Assembly (NCBI GenBank): GCA_964570525.1
Contig: CAZMYO010000004.1
Span: 1 to 30,060 of the forward strand
Reading direction: 5' to 3'
From: CAZMYO01 sp964570525
GTDB taxonomy: Bacteria > Patescibacteriota > Patescibacteriia > Magasanikbacterales > GWA2-37-8
Length of the DNA: 30,060 nucleotides
Shown: piece after piece, positions 18,325-26,710 of the stretch
How the letters are laid out: each line of letters begins with the position of its first letter
Numbering within the stretch: the stretch's first letter is position 1
Made by a program: the position numbers and the translations under genes
The notes under the pieces: model-generated
The model's input: only the letters and a program-made list of their open reading frames with translations
Databases searched by the model: none
What the model was told of the DNA's origin: nothing

Positions 18325-19215
18325 ATGCCAAAAATGCCAACATTGTTGGAAATGCTTAAGGCTGGCGTGCACTTTGGACACCAAAGATCGCGCTGGCATC
18401 CGAAAATGGAACAATATCTTTTCGGAGTTAGAAACGGAGTACACGTTATAGACCTCGACAAAACCGTCGAGGAATTGGAAAAATCATTAAGATACGTGAA
18501 GACCTTAGCCTCCGAGGGCAAGGTTATTTTATTTGTCGGCACCAAACGCCAAGCGCGCGAACCGGTGCGGCTGGCGGCCGAGAGCTGTGGCATGCCCTAT
18601 CTTGTCGAGCGCTGGATTGGCGGGCTCCTCACCAACTTTGAAGAGTTTAGGAGACGCCTTAAGAAATATAAAGGCCTTAAAGAAATGGTCGCGACCGGCG
18701 AGGTAGAAAAGTATACTAAAAAAGAACAGTCGACCATGAAGAAGCAAATCGCCAAGCTGGATAAATACCTGATTGGTCTTACTAATTTAGAAAAAATTCC
18801 CGATGCTTTGTACATCGCCGATCTGCGCATAGAAAAAACCGCCTTAGCCGAAGCCACGAAGACTAATGTAACGATGGTGGCGGTCTGCGACAGCAATGTT
18901 GACCCTACTAAGGTAAAGTATCCGATTCCGGCGAATGATGATGCCGTCAACTCCGTTAAAATGATCGTTGGCTTATTGGCCCAGGCCATAAACGAAGGCA
19001 AAGCTGAATTTGAAAAGAGAAAAGTGGAAATGAAGAATGTGGAAATAAAGAATAAGGAAGCCCGCCTCTCCGGCGGATCTCTGCCTACCGGACAGGCCGG
19101 CGCCTCTGGCGGAAAAGTCGAGCCAGCAAGTGATTTGACAGCCGAAAAGAAATCGGTCGCGGAAAAACCGGTAAAAAAGGAGCGTCGGGCGCTCCGAAAA
19201 GAAGAAACGGTATAG
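18325..19215 (+). CDS. rpsB: ribosomal protein S2
   Basis: S2 binds the 30S subunit and is needed for S1/initiation functions. Conserved segments are GVHFGHQRSRWHPKM, NGVHVIDLDKTVEELE, VLFVGTK-like VILFVGTKRQA, ERWIGGLLTNF, PDALYIADLRIEKTA, and CDSNVDPTKVKYPIPANDDA. The 296-residue protein carries a C-terminal extension from about residue 240 that includes translated palindromic DNA (SGGSLPTGQAGASGGK) followed by a Lys/Glu-rich tail. The ATG at 18325 is chosen because it precedes the S2 core directly and has AAGGAAA upstream; a TTG further upstream would put the leader dyad into the protein. First gene of the rpsB-tsf operon. Confidence 0.97.
   Translation: MPKMPTLLEMLKAGVHFGHQRSRWHPKMEQYLFGVRNGVHVIDLDKTVEELEKSLRYVKTLASEGKVILFVGTKRQAREPVRLAAESCGMPYLVERWIGGLLTNFEEFRRRLKKYKGLKEMVATGEVEKYTKKEQSTMKKQIAKLDKYLIGLTNLEKIPDALYIADLRIEKTALAEATKTNVTMVAVCDSNVDPTKVKYPIPANDDAVNSVKMIVGLLAQAINEGKAEFEKRKVEMKNVEIKNKEARLSGGSLPTGQAGASGGKVEPASDLTAEKKSVAEKPVKKERRALRKEETV
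19061..19113. repeat. palindromic cluster in the rpsB C-terminal extension
   Basis: CCGCC-TCTCC-GGCGG, CTGCCT-ACCGG-ACAGG and GGCGCC-TCTGGCGGA-type units lie in a row, in the unconserved tail just after the S2 core. Confidence 0.65.
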
Positions 19216-19326
19216 CTCCAGCTTGTAAGCAATATAAGCAGATTAGGCAGATTAAACCCTCGTTCACTTTGCTTACTCTGCTTAGAGCTTATTCTGCCTA
19301 CTTTGCTATTTTTAACACATACTTGT

Positions 19327-20202
19327 ATGTCAATAAGTGCAACTGATGTCATGAAACTGCGCTCCCTCACCGGGGCGGGCATGATGGATTGCAAAAATGC
19401 CCTGGAAGAAGCGGGGGGAGACCTGGAGAAAGCCGCCGACCTCTTGCGTAAAAAGGGGATTGTGAAAACGGCAAAACGGGCCGACAAGGTGGCGGCCGAG
19501 GGCATGGTTACCAATTACATCAGCGAAAACGGCCAGGTGGGAGTGTTGGTTGAAGTGAATTGTGAAACCGATTTCGTGGCCAAGAGTGACGATTTTCTTG
19601 CTTTTAGCAAAGCGGTCGCCGAAGCTATCGCCAAGCACAACCCGGCGGATGTATCCGCCCTCGATGGAGTAACGCTAGCAACCGGCGAGAGCGTTCGCGA
19701 ACGTGTTCAAACCCTAACTCTTCAGATCGGGGAAAAAATCAGCGTCCGTCGTTTTACCCGGTATGAAACCACCCATGATTATATTGCTTCATATCTCCAT
19801 GGCATGAGAATCGGGGTTCTTGTGGAGATGAGAGGTGTTGACCGAGCGGTGGGTACCGAGATCGGGATGCATGTGGCCGCTACTCGTCCACAGTATGTTC
19901 GCCGCGAACAGGTAGATCCGGCCGAGTTAGCCCGAGAAAAAGATATTTACGCCGAACAGTTGAAGGCACAGAATAAGCCGGCTAACATCGTTGAAAATAT
20001 TGTCAAAGGAAAACTCGATAAATTTTACGGCGAGATTTGCCTGTTGGAGCAGCCCTTTATTAAGGACGAGAACCTAACCGTGGAAAAATTTTTGGCCGAT
20101 ACCAAATCCGGCGTTGAACGGTTTACGCGTTATGAGCTCGGGGAGGGGATTGAGAAAGTAGAAAAAGATTTCGCCGCCGAAGTAGCCGAACAATTACAAT
20201 AG
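19327..20202 (+). CDS. tsf: translation elongation factor Ts
   Basis: EF-Ts is the nucleotide exchange factor for EF-Tu. The 291-residue protein begins with the UBA-like N-terminal domain (MKLRSLTGAGMMDCKNALEE, AADLLRKKG). It carries the EF-Tu contact motif VNCETDFVAKSDDF, the core subdomains (GVLVEMRGVD, IGMHVAATRPQYV) and a C-terminal YELGEGIEKV segment. The ATG at 19327 fits the family start; an upstream ATG adds eight residues. It follows rpsB by 111 bp. That gap holds AGCAGATTAGGCAGATT-like repeats and their inverted relatives, but no promoter. A terminator 130 bp downstream ends the unit. Confidence 0.97.
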   Translation: MSISATDVMKLRSLTGAGMMDCKNALEEAGGDLEKAADLLRKKGIVKTAKRADKVAAEGMVTNYISENGQVGVLVEVNCETDFVAKSDDFLAFSKAVAEAIAKHNPADVSALDGVTLATGESVRERVQTLTLQIGEKISVRRFTRYETTHDYIASYLHGMRIGVLVEMRGVDRAVGTEIGMHVAATRPQYVRREQVDPAELAREKDIYAEQLKAQNKPANIVENIVKGKLDKFYGEICLLEQPFIKDENLTVEKFLADTKSGVERFTRYELGEGIEKVEKDFAAEVAEQLQ

Positions 20203-20314
20203 TCTGTAAAGTCCATTCCGCCAGAGGCGGATGCGCCTTTGGCGCAAAAGTCTATAAAGTCCTTAAAGTCGAAAGCCTATTCCGCCTCACCGGCGGATCA
20301 GCCGAAGAGGCTGA
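20203..20314. repeat. cluster of double-dyad elements after tsf
   Basis: Two double dyads: TCCGCC-AGA-GGCGGA/TGCGCC-TTT-GGCGCA (20217-20246, 15+15) and TCCGCC-TCACC-GGCGGA/TCAGCC-GAAGA-GGCTGA (20281-20314, 17+17). They are separated by AAAGTCT/AAAGTCC repeats. It is the clearest intergenic display of the element families that also interrupt genes. Confidence 0.8.
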
Positions 20315-20330
20315 AAAGTTAACGAAGAAG

Positions 20331-20358
20331 ACGTCCCGACTTAGTCGGGATGTTTTTT
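20331..20358 (+). terminator. intrinsic terminator of rpsB-tsf built on the CCCGAC/GTCGGG palindrome
   Basis: ACGTCCCGAC-TTA-GTCGGGATGT with a following T-run. Confidence 0.9.
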
Positions 20359-20406
20359 AGTTATCCACAGCCGGGGGTTTTAATTTTTCCTTTAGTCCTT
20401 TATTGG

Positions 20407-20415
20407 TGGTATAAT
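20407..20415 (+). promoter_or_regulatory. extended -10 promoter of the surface operon
   Basis: TG-G-TATAAT, a perfect -10 with TG extension and no clear -35. It is followed by a ~126-nt leader. Confidence 0.75.
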
Positions 20416-20421
20416 AAAAAT

Positions 20422-20548
20422 ATCGATAGTCGAGAAATAATCAAATCTTGATGGTCGAGATCCGGTTAAAAGCCACAATACTCTCGAGTATTAAGGGCTA
20501 ATTGATATTAACAGCGGCCTTTCGAGCACGCCCTCACGGGCGTGTTTT
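20422..20548 (+). ncRNA. candidate attenuating leader RNA 1, upstream of the surface operon
   Basis: Contains ATCAA-ATC-TTGAT and a hairpin with stem AATACT and loop CTCG (20477-20492), extended by AGCC/GGCT. A CCTTTCGAGC motif (20518-20527) leads straight into the terminator CACGCCC-TCAC-GGGCGTG-TTTT (20527-20548), only 13 nt before the ATG. Two TCGAGA segments (20430, 20455) could pair with TCTCGA (20482) or, by wobble, TTTCGA (20521), giving alternative folds. Similar motif-plus-terminator units occur at 28889-28918 and 29288-29324. Confidence 0.55.
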
Positions 20549-20561
20549 AAATTATTTATCT

Positions 20562-20960
20562 ATGCCGAAATATATTACCCTTAAAGAAGCGGGAGAGCTA
20601 TCCGGTTATGCCCCCGATTATATCGGCCAATTAATTAGGCAGGGAAAGTTGCCCGGCAAACAAGTTTATTCTTCCGTTGCTTGGCTGACTACCGCTGAAG
20701 CCGTGCGAGAATATCTGCGCCCGGAGGGCGGTGGAAAAAGAAAGGCAACACTGAAACAGAAGCTGGTGGGGTTATTTAGAAGAAAGAGAGCGGCTGGATT
20801 TTTAAAAACGATTTTTTGGCTGTTGAGCTTGGCGGCGGCGGGCTTTATCCTCGTGTTGTTTTATATATTTTCGGTTAGCTTTGAAAATAAATTACAGGCC
20901 CGGGCGCTCGAGAAATTAGAAAAAGGCCAAGTTTATGCAACACCCTACCACAACAATTAG
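20562..20960 (+). CDS. membrane-anchored helix-turn-helix protein
   Basis: A 132-residue protein. Residues 3-50 form a MerR/excisionase-like winged helix-turn-helix (ITLKEAGELSGYAPDYIGQL, then IRQGKLPGKQVYSSVAWLTT). A basic linker is followed by one membrane segment (about 86-108, TIFWLLSLAAAGFILVLFYI) and a short C-terminal tail outside. The ATG at 20562 follows the leader terminator by 13 nt; an upstream in-frame ATG would lie inside the leader structure. It is the first gene of the surface operon and overlaps the next gene by 26 bp. A membrane-tethered regulator that reads DNA from the envelope is inferred from the domain order. Confidence 0.8.
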   Translation: MPKYITLKEAGELSGYAPDYIGQLIRQGKLPGKQVYSSVAWLTTAEAVREYLRPEGGGKRKATLKQKLVGLFRRKRAAGFLKTIFWLLSLAAAGFILVLFYIFSVSFENKLQARALEKLEKGQVYATPYHNN

Positions 20961-23900
20961 CGCGCCAGAAAGTCCGCCAAATTCTGCCTGCTGGCAGGCA
21001 GGGCGGATTGTTACTCCCAACCCCGCTAAGCGAGGGGCGAGTAACAAAAATAAGAGATTTTTTTTGATAATCTCGGCAATGTTATTATTGGCGTTTTTGT
21101 TTTCTTCGGACCAGGCCAGAGCCGCGGCCGAAGCGCCCAGAATTTTAAATTATCAGGGGCGGCTGCTGGACTCGGCCGGTAATCCATTGGGTAATGCCGG
21201 CACGGATTTTTGCTTTAAATTTTCTATTTATGACGACGCTTTGGTAGGCGCGCCAGATAATAAATTGTGGCCGAGCGGAATTCCTTCAACCATGACCATC
21301 AATGTTAAGAATGGTGTTTTTAATGTCGGAGTCGGCGATGTTGCCGCGGGCAGCGACGCGCTCACCTTTAATTTTCAAGATACGGATACGATCTACCTAA
21401 ATGCCGAAGTGGCCACTAAAGTTGATGCCACGTGCGCTGGTCCTAGCCAGGTTTTTGAGACGCTCGGTCCGCGCCAGCGCGTCGTTTCCTCGGCTTATGC
21501 CCTGAACGCGAGCGCGGTCGTCGGCATCGGGCAGTCCGCGATCGGCATCACCACTCCTATTTCGGGGGCGGTGCTTACTGTGGCCGCCACTTCATCAAAC
21601 GTCCTGCCGTTCCTCATTCAGGGCGCGCCGGCTCAAACCGCGGATTTATTTAGAATTCAGGATGCTGGCGGCTCAAAATTGCTTTTTGCTAATTTGAACG
21701 GCGGCGTATTCGCTTCCTCTACTTTGCAGGTGACGGGATCGGCGACGCTCTATGCCACGCTCCTGGTTGGCGGGCTGACCTCTCTTGTCGGAGGGTTTAT
21801 CTCCTCCGCCTCTTCTTCCATCGGCGGCCCTCTTTCCGTGACTGGCGCCATGACCATGTCCTCTACTCTCTTGACCACCGGACTATCCACTCTCCAAGGC
21901 GGTTTCATTTCCTCGGCCTCATCCTCCATCGGTTCATTGCTTAATGTCTCCGGTAATCTCAATGCCTCCTCCGCTCTATTCGTTGCCGGCGCTTTGACTG
22001 TTTTTTCCGATATTACTACCTCAACCTTTTCCACCGGCGGTTTAACGGTGGGAGCTAATCAATTGGTGGTACAACAGACCTCCGGCAATATCGGCATCGG
22101 CACCACCACCCCAAAAGAAAAAATACATTTGGCCGATGGGAATTTTTTGCAGGATAGCCCAATTAGCCCCAAAGTAATCGGCGGCGCCGCCTTAAGTTTA
22201 CCAGGAGGCAGTTCGCAATTAAGTTACGTTTCGGGCCGGTATGTTTACGCAGTTTTTGATAACATTGCCGGCACGAATATTTTGCGCATTATTGATGCCA
22301 CTGATCCGGCCAATCCCGCCGTGATCGGCGGAAGCGCTTTGAGTCTTCCCGGTTTTCCTCGCTCTATTTATGTGGCTGGTCGTTACGCTTATATTTTATT
22401 TCGCAACACCACCACTACAGATATTTTTCGCATCGTGGATATTTCCAACCATGCTAATCCTAGTGTGGCAGGCGGAACTTCTTTAAGCCTGCCGGCTAAC
22501 GGCCAACATGTTTTTGTTTCCGGCCGCTATGCTTACGCGACTTTTGACAATGGCGCGGGCAGCAGCGCTTTTCGCGTTATCGATGTGAGCAATCCCGCCA
22601 GCCCGGTGGTTGTCGGTGGCTCCTCCTTAAATCTGCCCGCCTCTCCGCGTCAGGTTTACGTTTCCGGCCGTTATGCCTACGTGGCGTTTTATAGCGCGGT
22701 TAACACGGACGCGTTTCGCATCATTGATATTTCCGATCCCAGAAATCCCGCGGTCGTGGGCGGAGCGAGTTTGGTTTTAGGATTCAGCGCCTGGTCAGTT
22801 CATGTCTCCGGCCGTTACGCTTATCTGGGTTTTGCCAATAATACCGGTGGTCAAATTTTTCGCGTGGTAGACATTTCCAATCCCGCCAGCCCAAGCATCG
22901 CGGGCGGGAGCGCGCTCGATTCTGTTTTGCCGGGATTTGCCAAGTCCGTTTTTGTTTCCGGCCGCTATGCCTATGTGACATTTGATAATGCTGCCGGTAC
23001 CAGCACCTTTCGCGTTATTGATGTGGCTAATCCGTCTAGTCCGACGGTGGTCGGCGGAAGCGCTTTGAGTCTTCCCGGTTTTCCCCGGTCTGTATCGGTC
23101 AGTGGTCATTATGCTTATTTGATTTTTTTTCAAGGAGCCGGCACCGATATTATTCGCGTCATTGATATCTCCGGTCTGGAAACAGTTTCAGCCTTAGTTC
23201 ATTCATTGGAAGCCGGATCTTTACAAGTAACCGCTAACGCGCAAATCCAAAACCAACTAGCCGTGGGCGGTGGAATTAACATAGATGGCGGCGGATTATT
23301 CGCTAGCGGCGGCATCGGCATAAACGGCGAGTCTTTATTCGCGCCGCTCTTTAATTCCACTACGACTTTTCGCGTTCAAAACGCGGCCGGAGGCGAAACA
23401 TTATTTACCGCCGATACCGTCAATAATCGGATTAAAATAGGCGATGACGATCCGGCGGCAAACCCCACCACCATGTTGGTTTTAGACACCAAAGCTGACG
23501 CGGGCGACCCTGCCGGTACCAATGGCGCCACTTATTATAACACTAACGCGCAAAAGTTTCGTTGTTTTGAAAATGGCGCTTGGAAAGACTGCGATGTCAC
23601 CATCAATACGGTCAGAGCGACCGCTGATACCACCAACACCTCGGCGACAGTGCCAGTGGACGTGGCTGGTCTGGGAATAGCCGTGGCCGCTAGCACGAAT
23701 TACAGTGTCAGGTGGGAGTTGACTTGCGATGCGGCGGCGGCTACCACCGGTATTCAACTGGCCGTCAATGGCCCTGTCTCTCCGACCGCGGTCACGATTA
23801 CCATAGATTCATCAGCCAGTGCACACATCAAGACTTTCTTTTCAACAAACGCTTATGAAACTTTTCATGCGATGACTGCGAGCGCCGGCGCGACGCGAGC

Positions 23901-24027
23901 CATCTACACCATCCACGTTGTGCTAAGAAACGGAACCACCGCCGGCACCTTGATTCCACGGCTCCGATCAGAAGTGGCTAACAGCGCGGTTAACTGTCGG
24001 ATTGGCAGCTGGGGGCAATGGTTCTAA
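20935..24027 (+). CDS. large exported surface protein with LVIVD seven-repeat propeller
   Basis: A 1030-residue exported protein. A hydrophobic segment (about residues 43-58) ends near ARAAAEA. It is followed by a ~130-residue domain beginning RILNYQGRLLDSAGNPL, common in Patescibacteria surface proteins. A Ser/Thr/Gly-rich stalk of repeated FISSASSSIG units (about 260-370) and a GNIGIGTTTPKEKIHL segment follow. Seven ~48-residue LVIVD repeats (about 410-750) each contain GGSALSLPG-like, VSGRYAY and FRVIDISNPASP motifs and should form a beta-propeller. The C-terminal part contains TNGATYYNTNAQKFRCFENG. The N-terminus before the hydrophobic segment is translated palindromic DNA, so the true start is less sure than the rest. 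Adhesion or partner binding is inference. Confidence 0.88.
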   Translation: MQHPTTTISAPESPPNSACWQAGRIVTPNPAKRGASNKNKRFFLIISAMLLLAFLFSSDQARAAAEAPRILNYQGRLLDSAGNPLGNAGTDFCFKFSIYDDALVGAPDNKLWPSGIPSTMTINVKNGVFNVGVGDVAAGSDALTFNFQDTDTIYLNAEVATKVDATCAGPSQVFETLGPRQRVVSSAYALNASAVVGIGQSAIGITTPISGAVLTVAATSSNVLPFLIQGAPAQTADLFRIQDAGGSKLLFANLNGGVFASSTLQVTGSATLYATLLVGGLTSLVGGFISSASSSIGGPLSVTGAMTMSSTLLTTGLSTLQGGFISSASSSIGSLLNVSGNLNASSALFVAGALTVFSDITTSTFSTGGLTVGANQLVVQQTSGNIGIGTTTPKEKIHLADGNFLQDSPISPKVIGGAALSLPGGSSQLSYVSGRYVYAVFDNIAGTNILRIIDATDPANPAVIGGSALSLPGFPRSIYVAGRYAYILFRNTTTTDIFRIVDISNHANPSVAGGTSLSLPANGQHVFVSGRYAYATFDNGAGSSAFRVIDVSNPASPVVVGGSSLNLPASPRQVYVSGRYAYVAFYSAVNTDAFRIIDISDPRNPAVVGGASLVLGFSAWSVHVSGRYAYLGFANNTGGQIFRVVDISNPASPSIAGGSALDSVLPGFAKSVFVSGRYAYVTFDNAAGTSTFRVIDVANPSSPTVVGGSALSLPGFPRSVSVSGHYAYLIFFQGAGTDIIRVIDISGLETVSALVHSLEAGSLQVTANAQIQNQLAVGGGINIDGGGLFASGGIGINGESLFAPLFNSTTTFRVQNAAGGETLFTADTVNNRIKIGDDDPAANPTTMLVLDTKADAGDPAGTNGATYYNTNAQKFRCFENGAWKDCDVTINTVRATADTTNTSATVPVDVAGLGIAVAASTNYSVRWELTCDAAAATTGIQLAVNGPVSPTAVTITIDSSASAHIKTFFSTNAYETFHAMTASAGATRAIYTIHVVLRNGTTAGTLIPRLRSEVANSAVNCRIGSWGQWF
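20973..21045. repeat. nested palindromes at the N-terminus of the propeller gene
   Basis: TCCGCC/GGCGGA encloses the perfect CTGCCTGC-TG-GCAGGCAG (20984-21001). It is followed by GTTACTC/GAGTAAC (21010-21016, 21039-21045) around an inner CCCCGC/GCGAGGGG dyad. The DNA lies between the start codon and the signal-peptide core. Confidence 0.7.
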
Positions 24028-24048
24028 AATTAAATCTCACATCTTATT

Positions 24049-24738
24049 ATGGTTAAAATTAATTGGAAAAATTATCTTGGGGCGGCGGCGATTCTGGTTT
24101 TGGTTTTGGGCGGCGGAGGGTCGCTGGCGCGGGCGGCCACCATTGAAAAAATAGAGATTGAGTCGGGCAGTAAAAAAATCAAAATTATTGGCTCTTGTCT
24201 TGACCAGAACGCGGCCGTGCATATTTTTTCCGCCACCTCCAGCGAGTCGTTTTATACAGCCGGCTCGCTTTGCCGCGACAATAAATTTTATTTTCAAGAC
24301 GATTTAGGTTATTGGAAACTGCCTCCGGGCGCCTATCGAGTTAGAGTAGTTGATGAGAATAGTCCACTCACCCATCTGGCGCCTGAAGAAACGTTTAGTA
24401 TTGAGAATGCGCCGCCCGAAACTCAAACCAATTCAATTACAACAGAGACCCCGTATCAGACGCTCGGCGACGGTGCGGGACAGGCTTCGAGCCACAGCGA
24501 GGTCGATCTGGCTCAAGTAGATAAAGAAGCTGGCCTGGCCGACGCGCCCGGTTTTTTGTCGCGAATTATCAATGCTATTGCCGACTGGTTTAAAAGCGCC
24601 ATTGTGATGATTAAAGAATTGGTGGCGGAAAAAATTACTACACCCAAGATTTGTTTGGGAGAGACCTGTCTGATGGAAAGTCAGTTAAAAGAATTGCTGG
24701 GGAAGAATCAAATTTCTTCTATCAGCACCGAAAAATAG
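24049..24738 (+). CDS. exported hypothetical protein of the surface operon
   Basis: A 229-residue protein with a signal peptide ending near SLARA (residues 1-29). A ~95-residue beta-rich domain follows (IEKIEIESGSKKIKIIG, then YRVRVVDENSPLTHLAP) with two Cys that may pair (SCLDQN and SLCRDN). After a Thr/Asn/Asp-rich linker comes an amphipathic or membrane-facing helix (FLSRIINAIADWFKSAIVMI) and a short segment with another Cys pair (ICLGETCLMES). No family recognised by function. It follows the propeller gene by 21 bp and precedes the next gene by 24 bp, so it is part of the same transcript. Confidence 0.75.
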   Translation: MVKINWKNYLGAAAILVLVLGGGGSLARAATIEKIEIESGSKKIKIIGSCLDQNAAVHIFSATSSESFYTAGSLCRDNKFYFQDDLGYWKLPPGAYRVRVVDENSPLTHLAPEETFSIENAPPETQTNSITTETPYQTLGDGAGQASSHSEVDLAQVDKEAGLADAPGFLSRIINAIADWFKSAIVMIKELVAEKITTPKICLGETCLMESQLKELLGKNQISSISTEK

Positions 24739-24762
24739 AGTTTATAAACTAATTTTAAATTT

Positions 24763-25311
24763 ATGCCCATGCCCGATCTATTTTGGACAGAAAAAACCGA
24801 TAATCCGCCCCCGGCTGCTCCCTGGAGAAGCCCCAGCTCTTTCTGGAGACGGTTTCTGGGAGCACGGGGTAAAGAAAAGATGTCGTTTCTAGATTACTTT
24901 AAATTTTTTAAATTAATAACGGGCGCGATTATCTTTTTGCTGCTGCTGCTGCTAATTTTTAGTTGGATTCAAGGTCAAAGAAACTGGCGTGCGGTTTTTT
25001 TAACCAATAATCAAGTTTACTTCGGTCATTTTTTGTGGACGCCTTTTACATCGTCCATCACTCTTAAAGATATCTATTATCTACAAGTGAGTCAGCCTCT
25101 CCAGCAGGGAGACAGCAAAGATAAACAGCCAGAAATTAAGATTGTCAAGTTCGGTAATGAAATTCATGGCCCCACCGACCGCATGGTAATTATGAAGCCG
25201 CAGATTCTTTTCTGGGAGGATTTGAAAGATAACTCGCCAGTCGTGCAAAAGATTTCCGCCCCCGCCCAAGGCGGGCAGGCAAGCGGATCCGCCTCTGGCG
25301 GAAAAGATTGA
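24763..25311 (+). CDS. single-pass membrane protein of the surface operon
   Basis: A 182-residue protein with a ~50-residue N-terminal cytoplasmic part rich in Pro, Trp and basic residues, and one membrane helix (about 48-68, LITGAIIFLLLLLLIFSWI). The ~110-residue outer domain contains WRAVFLTNNQVYFGHF, ITLKDIYYLQ, MVIMKPQILFWEDLK and SPVVQKISAP. Proteins of this form recur in Patescibacteria, but I know no function. The last ~17 residues (APAQGGQASGSASGGKD) are translated palindromic DNA, so the tail is probably recent and dispensable. Downstream gene follows at 27 bp. Confidence 0.75.
   Translation: MPMPDLFWTEKTDNPPPAAPWRSPSSFWRRFLGARGKEKMSFLDYFKFFKLITGAIIFLLLLLLIFSWIQGQRNWRAVFLTNNQVYFGHFLWTPFTSSITLKDIYYLQVSQPLQQGDSKDKQPEIKIVKFGNEIHGPTDRMVIMKPQILFWEDLKDNSPVVQKISAPAQGGQASGSASGGKD
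25261..25302. repeat. dyad elements in the 3' end of the membrane protein gene
   Basis: CCCGCC-CAA-GGCGGG (25261-25275) and TCCGCC-TCT-GGCGGA (25288-25302), separated by 12 bp, directly before the stop codon. Confidence 0.7.
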
Positions 25312-25338
25312 AAGCAAGAATTAAGAGTTCACAAGTAT

Positions 25339-26688
25339 ATGATCGTACGGTTCAAACAAAAGGGAGCGTTAATAATTATCAGCACGCCAGTAATGGTTGT
25401 CGTAGTGTTAGCGTCTTATATTGTTAGACCGTTTCCAGTCGTGGCGACGGATTCTTTCAGCGCTAATTTCATTTCCCGCGATCCGATTATGAGTGATTTC
25501 GGCGGGCGCGCCACCTCCACCGGCTTTGAGCAGATTAACGCTGGCGGCCAGACTGTAATCGGCGAAGCGACCAGCACCAATTTTATCATTCGTTCCGGAT
25601 GGCTCTATTTTGAGGAGAGAATATTTACTCCTAAATCTCAAAATTGGCGCTGGTATGATGATGAAACGAATGAAACGCCGACCGCCTCGCTCGCGGCCGA
25701 AAACACGGCGCCGGCCAATGTGGACAATCAAAATATCATTAAACTTCGCCTCACGATTAAAGATGTCGGCAATGCTACTAGCACCAACACTAAATTTAAA
25801 TTGCAGTTTTCCGAATCCGCGGATTTTTCCCTGGACGTTAACGATGTTGTAGAAATCGGTAATTGTTTGAGTAACTCACTATGGTGTTATGCCGCGGGCG
25901 CGGGAGCGGATAACGCGGTGATTGCTATCGGCGTCTTAAGCGATTCCGCTGTTTGTTCGGGCGGCAGCGGCGCTGGTTGCGGCACGCACAATATTTCGGG
26001 GGTCTCCACCAGCACTTTTACGGCCCGAGCCACGGCACCGGTGGAATATGAATTCACTATTAAATCGGCGGGGGCGCGAGTGAATGCCACTTATTTTTTT
26101 CGAGCTTGGGACGCGAGACGCAACCAGCCGGTGCCGGCTAATACCGGAAAAACGTTTCCCAGTTTATCAACCGCCGGCGCCGGATTAACCTTTATTATTG
26201 TCGGCCTGCCGGCGGCCACCACTACCGAGGGCGTGGTTACCACTGTCCCCACTACGCCAACAAGCATCGCTTTTGATAATTTGAATTTTGACACCGAGTA
26301 CGCGGCCGCCCAACGCCTAATTGTAACCGCCAATGCCACTCAAGGGTATCAAATTTTTATCTTGGAACAACAGGGCCTGGTTGGTCCGAGTGAGATTATG
26401 CCGGTTGAGGCCACGAACGAGGCGCCCTTACCCTGGGCCATTCCTCCCGCCGCCGCTGGCGCCTTTGGCTATCATGCCGGAGACGATGTCCTTGCCGGCA
26501 ACTCTCCGCGTTTCGCGCCTGATAACACCTACGCCAAACTGGAAACCGCGGCTAAAGAAGTTGCGTTTAGGTCCGGTCCGGCAACAAACAGAGTAACGGA
26601 CGTGATTTTTAAGACTCAAGTAACCAATCAGCAGGAGGCAGGAAGCTATCAAGCCGCGATTGCTTATGTGGCCGTGCCAATTTTTTAA
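25339..26688 (+). CDS. large exported surface protein, function unknown
   Basis: A 449-residue protein with an N-terminal hydrophobic segment (about 9-30) that may act as signal peptide or anchor. A long Thr/Ser/Ala-rich beta-type body follows with two STSTNF/ATSTGFEQ-like repeats near the start. Segments such as SATSTNTKFKLQF-like and STSTFTARATAPVEYEF occur in the middle, and a C-terminal ~120 residues resemble a WxL-type or beta-sandwich domain (LIVTANATQGYQIFILEQ, AFGYHAGDDVLAG, AAIAYVAVPIF). Two Cys pairs lie around 175-215. Cell-surface display is inferred from the signal sequence and operon context; no enzymatic motif seen. Confidence 0.75.
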   Translation: MIVRFKQKGALIIISTPVMVVVVLASYIVRPFPVVATDSFSANFISRDPIMSDFGGRATSTGFEQINAGGQTVIGEATSTNFIIRSGWLYFEERIFTPKSQNWRWYDDETNETPTASLAAENTAPANVDNQNIIKLRLTIKDVGNATSTNTKFKLQFSESADFSLDVNDVVEIGNCLSNSLWCYAAGAGADNAVIAIGVLSDSAVCSGGSGAGCGTHNISGVSTSTFTARATAPVEYEFTIKSAGARVNATYFFRAWDARRNQPVPANTGKTFPSLSTAGAGLTFIIVGLPAATTTEGVVTTVPTTPTSIAFDNLNFDTEYAAAQRLIVTANATQGYQIFILEQQGLVGPSEIMPVEATNEAPLPWAIPPAAAGAFGYHAGDDVLAGNSPRFAPDNTYAKLETAAKEVAFRSGPATNRVTDVIFKTQVTNQQEAGSYQAAIAYVAVPIF

Positions 26689-26710
26689 TTAATTCCTTGA
26701 AGTTAGGAAT

